Assembly: GCA_003024985.2 (NCBI GenBank)
Contig: PXIH01S0007606.1
Length of the DNA stretch: 13,357 bases
Source of the DNA: Euperipatoides rowelli
Lineage: Eukaryota; Onychophora; Udeonychophora; Euonychophora; Peripatopsidae
Direction: 5' to 3' (one strand)
The notes beneath the pieces were generated by a model, which was not told the DNA's origin, ran no database searches, and worked only from the letters and a program-made list of their open reading frames with translations. A program made the position numbers and the translations under genes. Below, in pieces: positions 8,601-13,357 of the stretch. The first letter of the stretch is position 1; every line of letters starts with the position of its first letter.

Positions 8601-10723
8601 TGCTTAGACTTTTTTTTTATAAGCGTGGCATTTCAGCATGGAAGGATTTATGACACTGTTTTTCTCAAAAAGAAGTTGCATTCAGCGATGATTCTTATAC
8701 GGAGAAAATTGACTTTCATCGCGCTGATTTCACCTGTGAAAGAATTAATGATGTTTTTTTTTCTTAAATTTACTTTTGATTTTAGTAGCAATGTCACATT
8801 TTTCTTCATCTTTTTCCATAGTTTAAAAATCTTGGTTGTCATCTGTCAAGATAATTCAGAGACTTCTATTTTAGCTCTTCTGTTAAATATAACCTTTTCA
8901 CTACTGTAGTTCATCTAGTGATTTTAAACTTAAACTTTACTTTTTAAAGGTAGAAAACAAAATTACTTGCATTTTTTATAAGAAATTACCTTTTCAAAAT
9001 ATGTTTTTTTTAAATTGCATGTGACATTTGATATAATTAAGCATTGTAAGGAAAATAATGTAGGGTAATTTCCCGAGGTTTCTGTATAGCTCAATTTGTT
9101 AAAGAATTGATGTGCTATATTCTCACGTGAGGCTTAGCACTGGAATGTTGTTGTTTTTTGACCAAGGGGAAAAATATCCTAGATGAAGAAGTATGTCACT
9201 TGCATAGAGTGTCTGTCCTTTATGGTAAAATTTTGCATAACGCACAGAAAAAAACATCACAACTGCTTGTTTCGTTCACCTCGGTTACACAGACGGTTAT
9301 ATTTTATACAGAAGTTAAAACTGCCCTCATCCTGTGGATATGGGTTAAACTGTGATAAACTGCATTTGTACAAAATGACAGAGAAATTTTTAAAAAGCGG
9401 TCACTTTGCAAGATTTTTCTCATTATTTTTCACCCAAAACATGATTTTCTGCTATAAGCAGAAAGCCACATTCTTTAATCATAATAAACTGGACTATAAT
9501 AATTTACTTACCATTCCTAAGTCGGAGGCCTTTTTCCATGGTTTACTTTTTGTACCTTTAAAGATGGCCAAATCACCATTAAAATTACCAACAATAAGTT
9601 CATTGCTCTAAAACAGAGAAGAAAGTATATGTCGACACAAATATAGAAAACAATCATTGGATATTTAATACTACATGAGTAATAATTTGATGTACTTCGA
9701 ATGGTAAGCTAAAATATTTTTTTATGAAAAATTAAATTACCATTCCTGCATTTCAAACTCGACGACCAGTAGCAATGTCCAATCACTTATTTCTTGGTGC
9801 AATAATTTAGTAGCAGATTCAAATGTAAAGATAATCCCTACTGATATTGAAGGTGATGTGTAATGGTTTTAAACTTTTTTTTTTCGTTTATTTTGGGAAA
9901 TTATCACTAAAACAATGATCCCACTTGTTAAAAAATAAAAATTTAAAAAAAAAATAAAGTTATTTAATCCAAGATTACATTTTACATGCCATTACCTGAA
10001 ATTATTTGGTGACATCATCCCAATAAACAATCTGGGATATCAGCAAGGGATCACCATTACTTCTCTAAATGAGATTATTATTTATTATCTAGAAATCTAT
10101 ATGCTTTTCCTATTTAGTTATTATTCATATTTGCTTCTTATTCTAGACAATAGTTTTAATAAATAATTTACACCTGGTGATCTCAGATTAGTCTGAATAC
10201 AGCGACATATGGTGGCTATTGAAAACATTACTGTTTAAAAGGAGCAGAGCTATAAAATGGATTTTGATTAATACTATTCAAAATATTTTTTTTTTTAACA
10301 AAAAGAATCATTTTTTTTAGTTATTATTTTTAAAAATAAATTATTTTAAAATGTTTAAATCCATTGTGACACCGTTAATATATTTTTTTTACTCTTATGA
10401 CGTGCTATAAGATTATCCCCCCCCCCCCTCTCCATGACCATGAGTGAATTCATGACGGCATGTTTAAAAGCATTTTATGTATGGCATATCTGATGAGTCA
10501 TTCATAATGAACTAGCTCATTGCACACGAGTCACAAATTTTTCAACGTTCATTTTGTCTTTCAAAGGGCATAGGGTCCTTTATTTCATTTAAGATTTTAA
10601 AAAATAATGCAACTGACTCAAGCTTACCTTATCATTATCTACATCACCAAGAGCTAAGGCTCTTTCAAATAAATTACCAGGAAATTCCAATTCCAACTTT
10701 TCGACAAAATTTACAGCTCTCAT
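2591..10723 (-). CDS. ITFG2: ITFG2 homolog (KICSTOR subunit), N-terminal part, 7 coding exons
   Basis: This is the gene of the window. ITFG2 (integrin-alpha FG-GAP repeat-containing 2) is a beta-propeller protein of KICSTOR, with KPTN, KICS2 and SZT2. That complex holds GATOR1 at the lysosome so that mTORC1 responds to amino-acid loss. Seven minus-strand exons (10723-10628, 9607-9512, 6594-6553, 5193-5116, 3785-3665, 3572-3475, 2656-2591) all have AG acceptors and GT donors and join in frame into about 199 residues. Matches to the vertebrate protein as I recall it run in order: MRAVNFVEKLELEF at the start, LGDVDNDK plus NELIVGNFNGDLAIF (first FG-GAP-like calcium loop), ITCILVGDV, LLVISGEGWCHI, then ADIDGDGCTELVIAL and TDRVVRIYRW (second loop), and KFVALNKWELAAQ. 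The vertebrate protein is about 447 residues, so the C-terminal half must lie beyond base 1. Intron phases are 0 except the fifth (phase 1). The identification is strong; exact exon ends are read by eye. Confidence 0.93.
2657..3474. other. ITFG2 intron 6, no gene seen
   Basis: AT-rich intron containing simple runs: C9 near 3191-3200 and T14 near 3250. AATAGAATATCAAA occurs twice (about 3075 and 3132), a small direct duplication. Nothing else can be supported. Confidence 0.6.
3475..3572 (-). CDS. ITFG2: ITFG2 coding exon 6
   Basis: The exon starts with AT completing an Asp codon, giving DGDGCTELVIALTDRVVRIY and then RWLDIPQSPVSPL. The acceptor is TTTCACTTTAG and the donor TTG|GTAAAA. This is the best conserved block in the window: vertebrate ITFG2 has [22 protein letters not shown]. 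The D-G-D-G loop is the FG-GAP-type cation site. Confidence 0.95.
3665..3785 (-). CDS. ITFG2: ITFG2 coding exon 5
   Basis: 40 codons plus one base, with acceptor CTTAATTTTAG and donor ATAG|GTAAGG. The first half (EESDKTPTLNLEKQEEESS) is a charged linker, which is variable in the family. The second half, HRQRIFSNTKSALLADI, leads into the second calcium-type loop. It ends in phase 1; the single G is completed by exon 6 to give Asp of DGDG. Intron 5 is only 92 bp. Confidence 0.9.
3786..5115. other. ITFG2 intron 4 with hairpin and an ORF-rich island
   Basis: The left part is plain AT-rich with an A16-type run after CCCCACCCC (3951-3980) and a hairpin at 3918-3948. From about 4306 to 4860 GC rises and short ORFs overlap on both strands (4306-4533 and 4427-4639 minus, 4355-4564 plus), a common look of a decayed mobile element. 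GCGGATCCGAGAAAGGG (4576-4592) and the rough inverse around 4776-4790 could be its ends, but the match is weak. Confidence 0.35.
3908..3948. repeat. Direct plus inverted short repeats (hairpin)
   Basis: CTAAACATTTAAA is repeated at 3908-3920 and 3929-3941. AAATGTGTTTA (3918-3928) is perfectly complementary to TAAACACATTT (3938-3948), an 11-bp stem with a 9-base loop. Confidence 0.6.
5116..5193 (-). CDS. ITFG2: ITFG2 coding exon 4
   Basis: 26 codons, NVLLVISGEGWCHILLVKG followed by DEVSPAQ. The acceptor is TTTGTTTCAG and the donor CAG|GTATTA. LLV.S.EGW.H is a landmark of ITFG2 (vertebrate LLVAVSAEGWFHLF). Phase 0 on both sides. Confidence 0.92.
5266..5315. repeat. 25-bp tandem duplication
   Basis: Two adjacent 25-base copies (5266-5290 and 5291-5315) share GAAAAAGTATATAGAATT and differ at only two positions. 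It is a recent slippage-type duplication in ITFG2 intron 3. Confidence 0.75.
5696..5782. repeat. Nested GC-rich foldback
   Basis: CTTTCCGAT (5696-5704) faces ATCGGAAG (5775-5782) with one bulge. Inside it GGCGT (5717-5721) and ACGCC (5727-5731) form a tight stem with a 5-base loop, and GGGCGT (5708-5713) can pair with ACGCCC as an alternative. The CpG-containing sequence is unlike the AT-rich intron, so it may be a piece of an old element. Confidence 0.35.
6031..6087. repeat. 10-bp tandem repeat, GGTATTCTTA
   Basis: Six units run head to tail: 6031-6040, 6041-6050, a truncated GGTATTA at 6051-6057, then 6058-6067, 6068-6077 and 6078-6087, each differing by at most one or two bases. The period equals about one helical turn. 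TTAGG occurs inside but not as a telomeric array. Confidence 0.8.
6119..6142. repeat. 24-bp palindrome
   Basis: CATGGAAGTCA and TGACTTCCATG are perfect 11-base arms around a central TT. It may be a dyad binding site or a hairpin; no known factor is recognised. Confidence 0.7.
6497..6514. promoter_or_regulatory. CTCF-like motif candidate AGCGCCATCTACCAGTGG
   Basis: The AGCGCC...CT...GTGG layout resembles one orientation of the CTCF consensus (AGCGCCCCCTGGTGG type). The 11-base core AGCGCCATCTA recurs at 13103-13113, which is unexpected for a GC-rich word here. The spacing deviates from the textbook motif. Confidence 0.2.
6553..6594 (-). CDS. ITFG2: ITFG2 coding exon 3 (42 bp microexon-like)
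   Basis: A very short exon of 14 codons, ITCILVGDVMNNGK, between acceptor TTTTTCTAG and donor AAAG|GTAATT. It matches the vertebrate stretch TCVGVGDVCNKGK in both position and spacing, which is what makes so short an exon credible. Phase 0 on both sides. Confidence 0.9.
6640..7615. repeat. Degenerate minisatellite, unit about 24 bp
   Basis: About 970 bases are built from variants of ATGCAGAAATGAATAATGAATATT, with the word GCAGAAATGAAT recurring more than twenty times and spacing drifting between roughly 14 and 30 bases. The plus strand is almost free of C apart from the C of GCAG. The minus-strand frame 6705-6965 (Ile/Phe/His-rich) is only the translation of this repeat. It lies in ITFG2 intron 2, next to exon 3. 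Confidence 0.85.
7616..8460. other. ITFG2 intron 2, central part, no gene seen
   Basis: Moderately higher GC than the repeat beside it, but no frame with recognisable residues, no clear repeat and no splice-bounded block. The minus-strand 62-codon frame at 8273-8461 has no support beyond being open. Confidence 0.5.
8500..9135 (+). other. Possibly decayed coding sequence, unidentified
   Basis: Plus-strand pieces look protein-like in different frames. MKRSVKLRRAEAYQSISKL lies near 8518, broken by a stop near 8607. A separate-frame stretch EVAFSDDSYTEKIDFHRADF lies near 8672-8731. Frames change and stops intervene, so no intact gene is present. It may be the 5' part of the zinc-finger-like fragment to the right, or unrelated relic sequence. 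Confidence 0.2.
9183..9505 (+). pseudogene. Decayed CCCH zinc-finger fragment (PARP12/ZC3HAV1-like pattern)
   Basis: The plus-strand frame contains LKLPSSCGYGLNCDKLHLYK, then MTEKFLKSGHFARF, and later FFNHNKLDYNNLL. SCGYGLNC-x3-H is the C-x5-C-x3-H part of a CCCH finger. The following LHLYK...FLKSGHF resembles the LH(L/V)CK...F...G.C linker between tandem fingers of PARP12/ZC3HAV1-type proteins, with Tyr and Phe where Cys is expected; the finger's leading Cys position also reads Tyr. ZC3HAV1-type proteins bind RNA through such finger arrays; here metal ligands are missing, so I read it as a relic. It is open for 142 codons (to 9611) only because the frame continues across antisense ITFG2 exon 2. 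A chance resemblance is possible. Confidence 0.33.
9512..9607 (-). CDS. ITFG2: ITFG2 coding exon 2
   Basis: Acceptor CTGTTTTAG, donor ATG|GTAAGT, phase 0 on both sides, 32 codons. It encodes SNELIVGNFNGDLAIF followed by KGTKSKPWKKASDLGM. The NELIVG...G.LAIFK segment completes the first FG-GAP-like blade begun by DVDNDK in exon 1. The opposite strand carries an open frame across this exon (part of 9183-9611). That overlap is an antisense shadow here; the zinc-finger-like part lies further left. Confidence 0.92.
9613..10627. other. ITFG2 intron 1, no gene seen
   Basis: AT-rich with homopolymers (T10, A10), a C10 run near 10417-10428 and AAATAAATTATT-type repeats. No frame or repeat with borders is supported. 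Confidence 0.55.
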
Positions 10724-10734
10724 GGTTTAACGAT
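10628..10734 (-). CDS. ITFG2: ITFG2 coding exon 1 with 11-nt leader
   Basis: The exon opens after the acceptor TTTCTTGGCAG with 11 untranslated bases, then ATG at 10723-10721. It encodes 32 residues, MRAVNFVEKLELEF through LGDVDNDK, and ends at the donor AAG|GTAAGC. The start is set by the family: vertebrate ITFG2 begins with a very similar MRSV...LEF segment directly on its first ATG. Because an acceptor stands just upstream, this is not the first exon of the mRNA: either a 5' exon is cis-spliced here or a spliced leader is added. Read in frame 0 from the acceptor, the leader gives Ile-Val-Lys-Pro-stop, and that TGA overlaps the ATG. Confidence 0.93.
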
Positions 10735-11130
10735 CTGCCAAGAAATAAGAATAATTAACCAAATATGTGAACAATAACAATAAAATAATCAATTTATTTT
10801 ATGTAGTATACTTTTGACAAATTATAAATTAAACTTAAAGTTCCAAGAGATGAAAATTTAATTTTTTTTATTATTATGATAAGTGAATCGACAAATTCAA
10901 AGATAAAAATTGCAGCAAAAGATCGATAAATTAATTATCTATTTTAACCCCTGCTCAACAATTACTGAAAAATGACCTTGTCTTTATTTATAGAGAAATC
11001 GTTATTAAATAAAATAGTTTTAGATTATTCTTAATCAAACACTAGAAAATGTTCTAGAACAAATAGACTTTGTTAAAATTAGGTTAAGTAGAACAAAGAG
11101 AAAACAAATATATCTCAAAGAAATATTACA
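10735..11130. other. Intron upstream of the ITFG2 start exon, no gene seen
   Basis: AT-rich sequence between the start-exon acceptor and the hAT element. I see no promoter element I can support and no coding block. Confidence 0.5.
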
Positions 11131-11138
11131 TACTAGAA
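11131..11138. repeat. hAT target-site duplication, left copy
   Basis: TACTAGAA, matched on the other side of the element by TACTACAA at 11565-11572 with one difference. Confidence 0.8.
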
Positions 11139-11564
11139 TAGGGGTTCCCAACATTTTTGTACCATAGAGCACATTCTAAAATACCGGTAGGGTGGCGGGC
11201 AACATCTATATTTATTTACGGTAATGATGTCAAAAATGTGTTAGAATCTAGATTGTATCGCCTGTATTTAGACAATTCTCTAACTAGCGATATCCCTACC
11301 ACTATTCAATTCGGTCATCTGCCTGCATTGCATTTAAGTTTGTCTGCGTTAATTTGACACAAAAGGTGGGATTACAAAGGTCCATTTACAAGAAAACATC
11401 TGCCTAAAATTGGTTGCCTAGCCACTCACAATCTAAATCATTGGGATCCGTGTGCTGCCATGTTAACATGGACAAGCTTTCGTTTCCTGGTCGAACAGCA
11501 ATGGGCACATACAAATTGATTGATGGGCGCCATGGTCTCGCGGGCACAGGTTTGGGAACCTCTG
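11139..11564. mobile_element. hAT-type non-autonomous element (MITE), 426 bp
   Basis: The left end TAGGGGTTCCCAACATTTTT and the right end, read in reverse complement as CAGAGGTTCCCAAACCTG, are imperfect terminal inverted repeats of the animal hAT type (CAGGGGTTCCCAAC...). Subterminal blocks also pair (ACCATAGAGCAC against ACCATGGCGCCC). Flanking 8-bp target duplications are TACTAGAA (11131-11138) and TACTACAA (11565-11572), 7 of 8 identical; 8 bp is diagnostic for hAT. The interior is GC-richer than the intron and has only a 66-codon frame (11157-11357) without transposase features. It would have been mobilised in trans. Confidence 0.85.
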
Positions 11565-11572
11565 TACTACAA
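11565..11572. repeat. hAT target-site duplication, right copy
   Basis: TACTACAA, partner of 11131-11138. The single mismatch suggests an insertion old enough to have picked up a substitution. Confidence 0.8.
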
Positions 11573-11951
11573 CAAGATCCCTGATGATTTATTTGAAGTA
11601 ATTATAAAGGTTTCAAAAATAATATTGGCTTATTTGTAAAAAAAATACCATAAATTTTTTATAGATTCTATCTTTAAATGCCTTATTCCTTTTCAAACAA
11701 TGAATATTGGAATGCAACAGAAAAAAACTTATACTAAATTCAATTTCCTAACATACTTTAATATATGTATTAATGTAATGGTATACAAGACAATAAATAC
11801 AATATCTAACCTTCTACAAACCAATAAGCAATTATTATTATTTTCAAAGATAATTCCTAAAAATAAAAATAAATTCAACAAATATTTCCCCAACCCTCAC
11901 ACCACTTTTTTGAAGAAGTTATTCAAAAGTAAAAAGAAAAGGTGAACTTAC
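11573..11951. other. Intron sequence right of the hAT element, no gene seen
   Basis: AT-rich. The plus-strand frame at 11700-11945 is Lys/Asn/Ile-rich with no conserved pattern and runs antisense up to the candidate exon; I treat it as chance. Confidence 0.5.
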
Positions 11952-12041
11952 GCTAAACGAAGGATTACATTTTACAATGAACCAGGGTATGGAGTTCTCT
12001 TGATCATCAATGATATAGCCAACAAACAAAAGATTTTTAAA
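11952..12041 (-). CDS. Candidate coding exon of an unrecognised small protein upstream of ITFG2
   Basis: A 90-base block on the minus strand sits between a strong acceptor (TTTGTCTTACAG) and a strong donor (AGC|GTAAGT). In one frame it is open throughout for 30 codons, beginning FKNLLFVGYIIDDQENSIPW and ending FIVKCNPSFS; the other two frames are closed. Its GC content is visibly above the flanks and it uses W, C, P and D residues that are rare in random AT-rich frames. It ends in phase 0. Spliced to the ITFG2 start exon it would add Ile-Val-Lys-Pro and stop at TGA 10722-10720, overlapping the ITFG2 ATG. I do not recognise the protein. It could instead be a 5' UTR exon open by chance. Confidence 0.5.
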
Positions 12042-12396
12042 CTGTAAGACAAATGAAATAATAATTAGAGACTAGATTTTAAAAATGAAAAACTAATGAT
12101 GAAATAAATTTTGAATTTGACAACCGGTAAACAAAACAAAAAAAGGAGGCGGAAAGTGCAGACAGAAGTTTTCTATTCGACAGTTGATAGGAAGGTAATG
12201 TGGGTAATAGAAGCTTTGAAAATTCGGCAACAAATGGAAAGATGGTTTTGCTGACAAGTAGAATAATAGTAAAGGAAATCGATAGAATTATAATCAAAAT
12301 ATTAGAATAAACCTAAACATAATAACACAGTTAATGTATAATTTAAAATGTAACATAATTACTTCAAGTTATTCAATTAATTTTAATATAAGCTAC
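12042..12396. other. Interval between upstream candidate exons
   Basis: Holds a minus-strand open frame (12079-12297) rich in Ile, Leu, Ser and Phe with no family pattern. GC is slightly raised around 12120-12250 (GGAGGCGGAAAGTGCAGACA). No splice-bounded coding block can be argued. Confidence 0.4.
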
Positions 12397-12442
12397 CCAA
12401 ATAAGCAAGCAACGTTCTTTCTCATTGCAAAATTTACATAGC
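12397..12442 (-). CDS. Weak optional exon (Cys-rich) between the two upstream candidates
   Basis: A 46-base block with acceptor TTACATTTTGTAG and a weak donor TGG|GTAGCT. Read after one base it gives LCKFCNEKERCLLIW and leaves phase 0, which suits the exon at 12041. Its incoming phase fits only the longest version of the preceding exon. The C-x2-C-x5-C spacing is suggestive but the sequence is short and the donor poor. Confidence 0.2.
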
Positions 12443-12676
12443 CTACAAAATGTAATACAATTTATTCTTATTATTGCAGTTGTAATAAATTGTTAATAAA
12501 AAAAATAATAAATTATATTAGCTATCCTTTACTTTATGGAACAATACTAACCAGCACTAATAATTTGAATGAAACCTTTGTTTTGTATAAAGAAAATATT
12601 AAATAAACAGTAGCTAATGCTCAATAATACTGAGGATGAGTTTCTGGCAAATCCGTGTTATGAGGGAGATACATAC

Positions 12677-12795
12677 TGCAAATGTATGACATGATATCTT
12701 ACTGTACATACAGAATGTGGTGATGCGATGCGATTTTGTCCTGACTTTTCTTCAAACTCGGAGTCACTTTTGTGTTTGTCAGTATTCATCTCCAT
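12677..12795 (-). CDS. Candidate first coding exon (MEMNTDKHK...) of the small upstream ORF
   Basis: From ATG 12795-12793 the minus strand reads MEMNTDKHKSDSEFEEKSG then QNRIASPHS, a hydrophilic acidic/basic start unlike the low-complexity flank. An in-frame TAA lies 9 bases upstream, so the ATG is first in frame. Three donors are possible. GTATGT after codon 28 (exon end 12712) and GTAAGA after codon 31 (exon end 12703) are both phase 0 and would join directly to the exon at 12041-11952. GTATGT at exon end 12677 is phase 2 and would need 12442-12397 between. A TTGGCAG acceptor stands 17 bases before the ATG. No homolog is recognised. Confidence 0.42.
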
Positions 12796-13080
12796 AACCC
12801 TTCTTTACCAAACTGCCAACAACCCCTTAACCCATCCAATCCAATCCCCTCCTCCCTCAAAACCCAACCACTTACTTACAGTATAAGCTCCTCCCCTTCC
12901 TCCTCAACCCTTATATCCATCCCCCCTTCTCCACAATCCTTCTTCTCTCCCCATTAAGCTTCTCATAAAAAAATAAAATATGCTCCAAATCCTCCCTTTC
13001 ACCCCCACATAATCTACATTATACCTTATTATCACTACCAAATTTTTTTAGCCCAACCCTTGTTTTCAAACTACCCAGAA
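12776..13080. other. Strand-asymmetric C/T-rich stretch upstream of the candidate first exon
   Basis: The plus strand is almost free of G for 300 bases (CCCCTTAACCCATCC, CCCCTCCTCCCTC, CCTTCCTCCTCAACCC). In the direction of transcription it is a purine tract, the sort found in some promoters or as triplex-forming DNA. The 61-codon plus frame (12772-12957), all Ser/Pro/Leu, is a by-product of composition. Confidence 0.6.
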
Positions 13081-13098
13081 ATCGTTAGAATCGTTAGA
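13081..13098. repeat. 9-bp tandem duplication ATCGTTAGA
   Basis: ATCGTTAGA occurs twice back to back, immediately before the second AGCGCCATCTA site (13103-13113). Confidence 0.7.
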
Positions 13099-13130
13099 GA
13101 GAAGCGCCATCTATTGATTAAAAAAGTAAC

Positions 13131-13357
13131 AAAATTCAATAACTCAAGCTACTGTAATATTAGGTTTTAACTTTTTACAATTTTTTTCATTTTTAAACCA
13201 ATGGGGTAAGAGGGAGGAAATGGGGAGCAAAAGTGGGTGGATGGGAGAAAAATAAGATTTTTCTTAAAATTCAATAATTCAAGCTAATATTAGTATTGGG
13301 TTTTAACTTTTATAAATTTTTATTTTTAAACCAATGGGGGGAGGGGGCAAAAACATG
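13131..13357. repeat. 135-bp tandem repeat running off the window
   Basis: AAAATTCAATAACTCAAGCT at 13131 recurs as AAAATTCAATAATTCAAGCT at 13266. Both are followed by the same order of blocks: TTTTAACTTTTA, then TTTTTAAACCAATGGGG, then a G/A-rich segment. The second copy is cut by the window end, so the array size is unknown. Confidence 0.8.

Noticed and set aside
8625-8909. 94-codon plus-strand ORF as an intact gene
   Set aside because: Second half is Phe-rich translation of T-runs and the more protein-like piece lies in another frame, so at best it is relic sequence.
9158-9355. 65-codon ORF in the frame next to the zinc-finger-like one
   Set aside because: No family pattern; it covers the same bases as the better supported frame.
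11157-11357. 66-codon ORF as a hAT transposase piece
   Set aside because: Begins inside the terminal repeat and has no DDE, BED-finger or dimerisation motif; the element is a non-autonomous MITE.
11700-11945. 81-codon plus-strand ORF
   Set aside because: Composition (K, N, I, F) is what AT-rich noise gives; no splice signals or conserved residues.
12618-12682. Exon after acceptor CATTTGCAG (minus strand, about 12676)
   Set aside because: The intron from the preceding donors would be only about 25-35 bases, and the in-phase frame stops at once.
12772-12957. 61-codon Ser/Pro-rich ORF
   Set aside because: Low-complexity translation of a C/T tract.

Overview
The window reads as eukaryotic, animal nuclear DNA: very AT-rich, low gene density, short exons with GT/AG borders, long introns full of decayed repeats, and a few unresolved N bases. 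The one gene I recognise with confidence is ITFG2, a subunit of KICSTOR (the lysosomal complex that tethers GATOR1 and restrains mTORC1). It lies on the minus strand and is cut by the left edge of the window. The protein is clearly diverged from the vertebrate one. With the base composition and the LINE and hAT remnants this suggests an invertebrate. A tunicate or cnidarian would fit, but I cannot fix the phylum.

Layout, in minus-strand (transcription) order from the right edge. At 12776-13357 lies a C/T-rich (plus strand) stretch, then a 135-bp tandem repeat running off the window. Next come one to three candidate exons of a small unrecognised protein (12795-12677, 12442-12397, 12041-11952). 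Its reading frame would splice into the ITFG2 start exon and stop at a TGA overlapping the ITFG2 ATG (ATGA). A 426-bp hAT-type non-autonomous element with an 8-bp target duplication sits in the intron between them. Seven ITFG2 coding exons follow at 10723-10628, 9607-9512, 6594-6553, 5193-5116, 3785-3665, 3572-3475 and 2656-2591. All splice junctions keep frame and give about 199 residues, roughly the first 45% of the protein. The remaining exons should lie left of base 1.

The introns hold the rest. Intron 2 contains a roughly 970-bp degenerate minisatellite and, on the plus strand, what looks like a decayed CCCH zinc-finger fragment that runs up to and over ITFG2 exon 2 in antisense. Intron 3 has a 10-bp-period tandem, a 24-bp palindrome and a 25-bp duplication. 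The last, partial intron (1-2590) contains the C-terminal remnant of a LINE reverse transcriptase on the minus strand, a 75-codon plus-strand ORF followed by AATAAA, and a possible 0.9-kb inverted-repeat element with an N-containing assembly weak point.

The most interesting point is the possible two-cistron transcript joining the small upstream ORF to ITFG2, with trans-splicing as the competing explanation. No bacterial, CRISPR, rRNA or tRNA features were seen.
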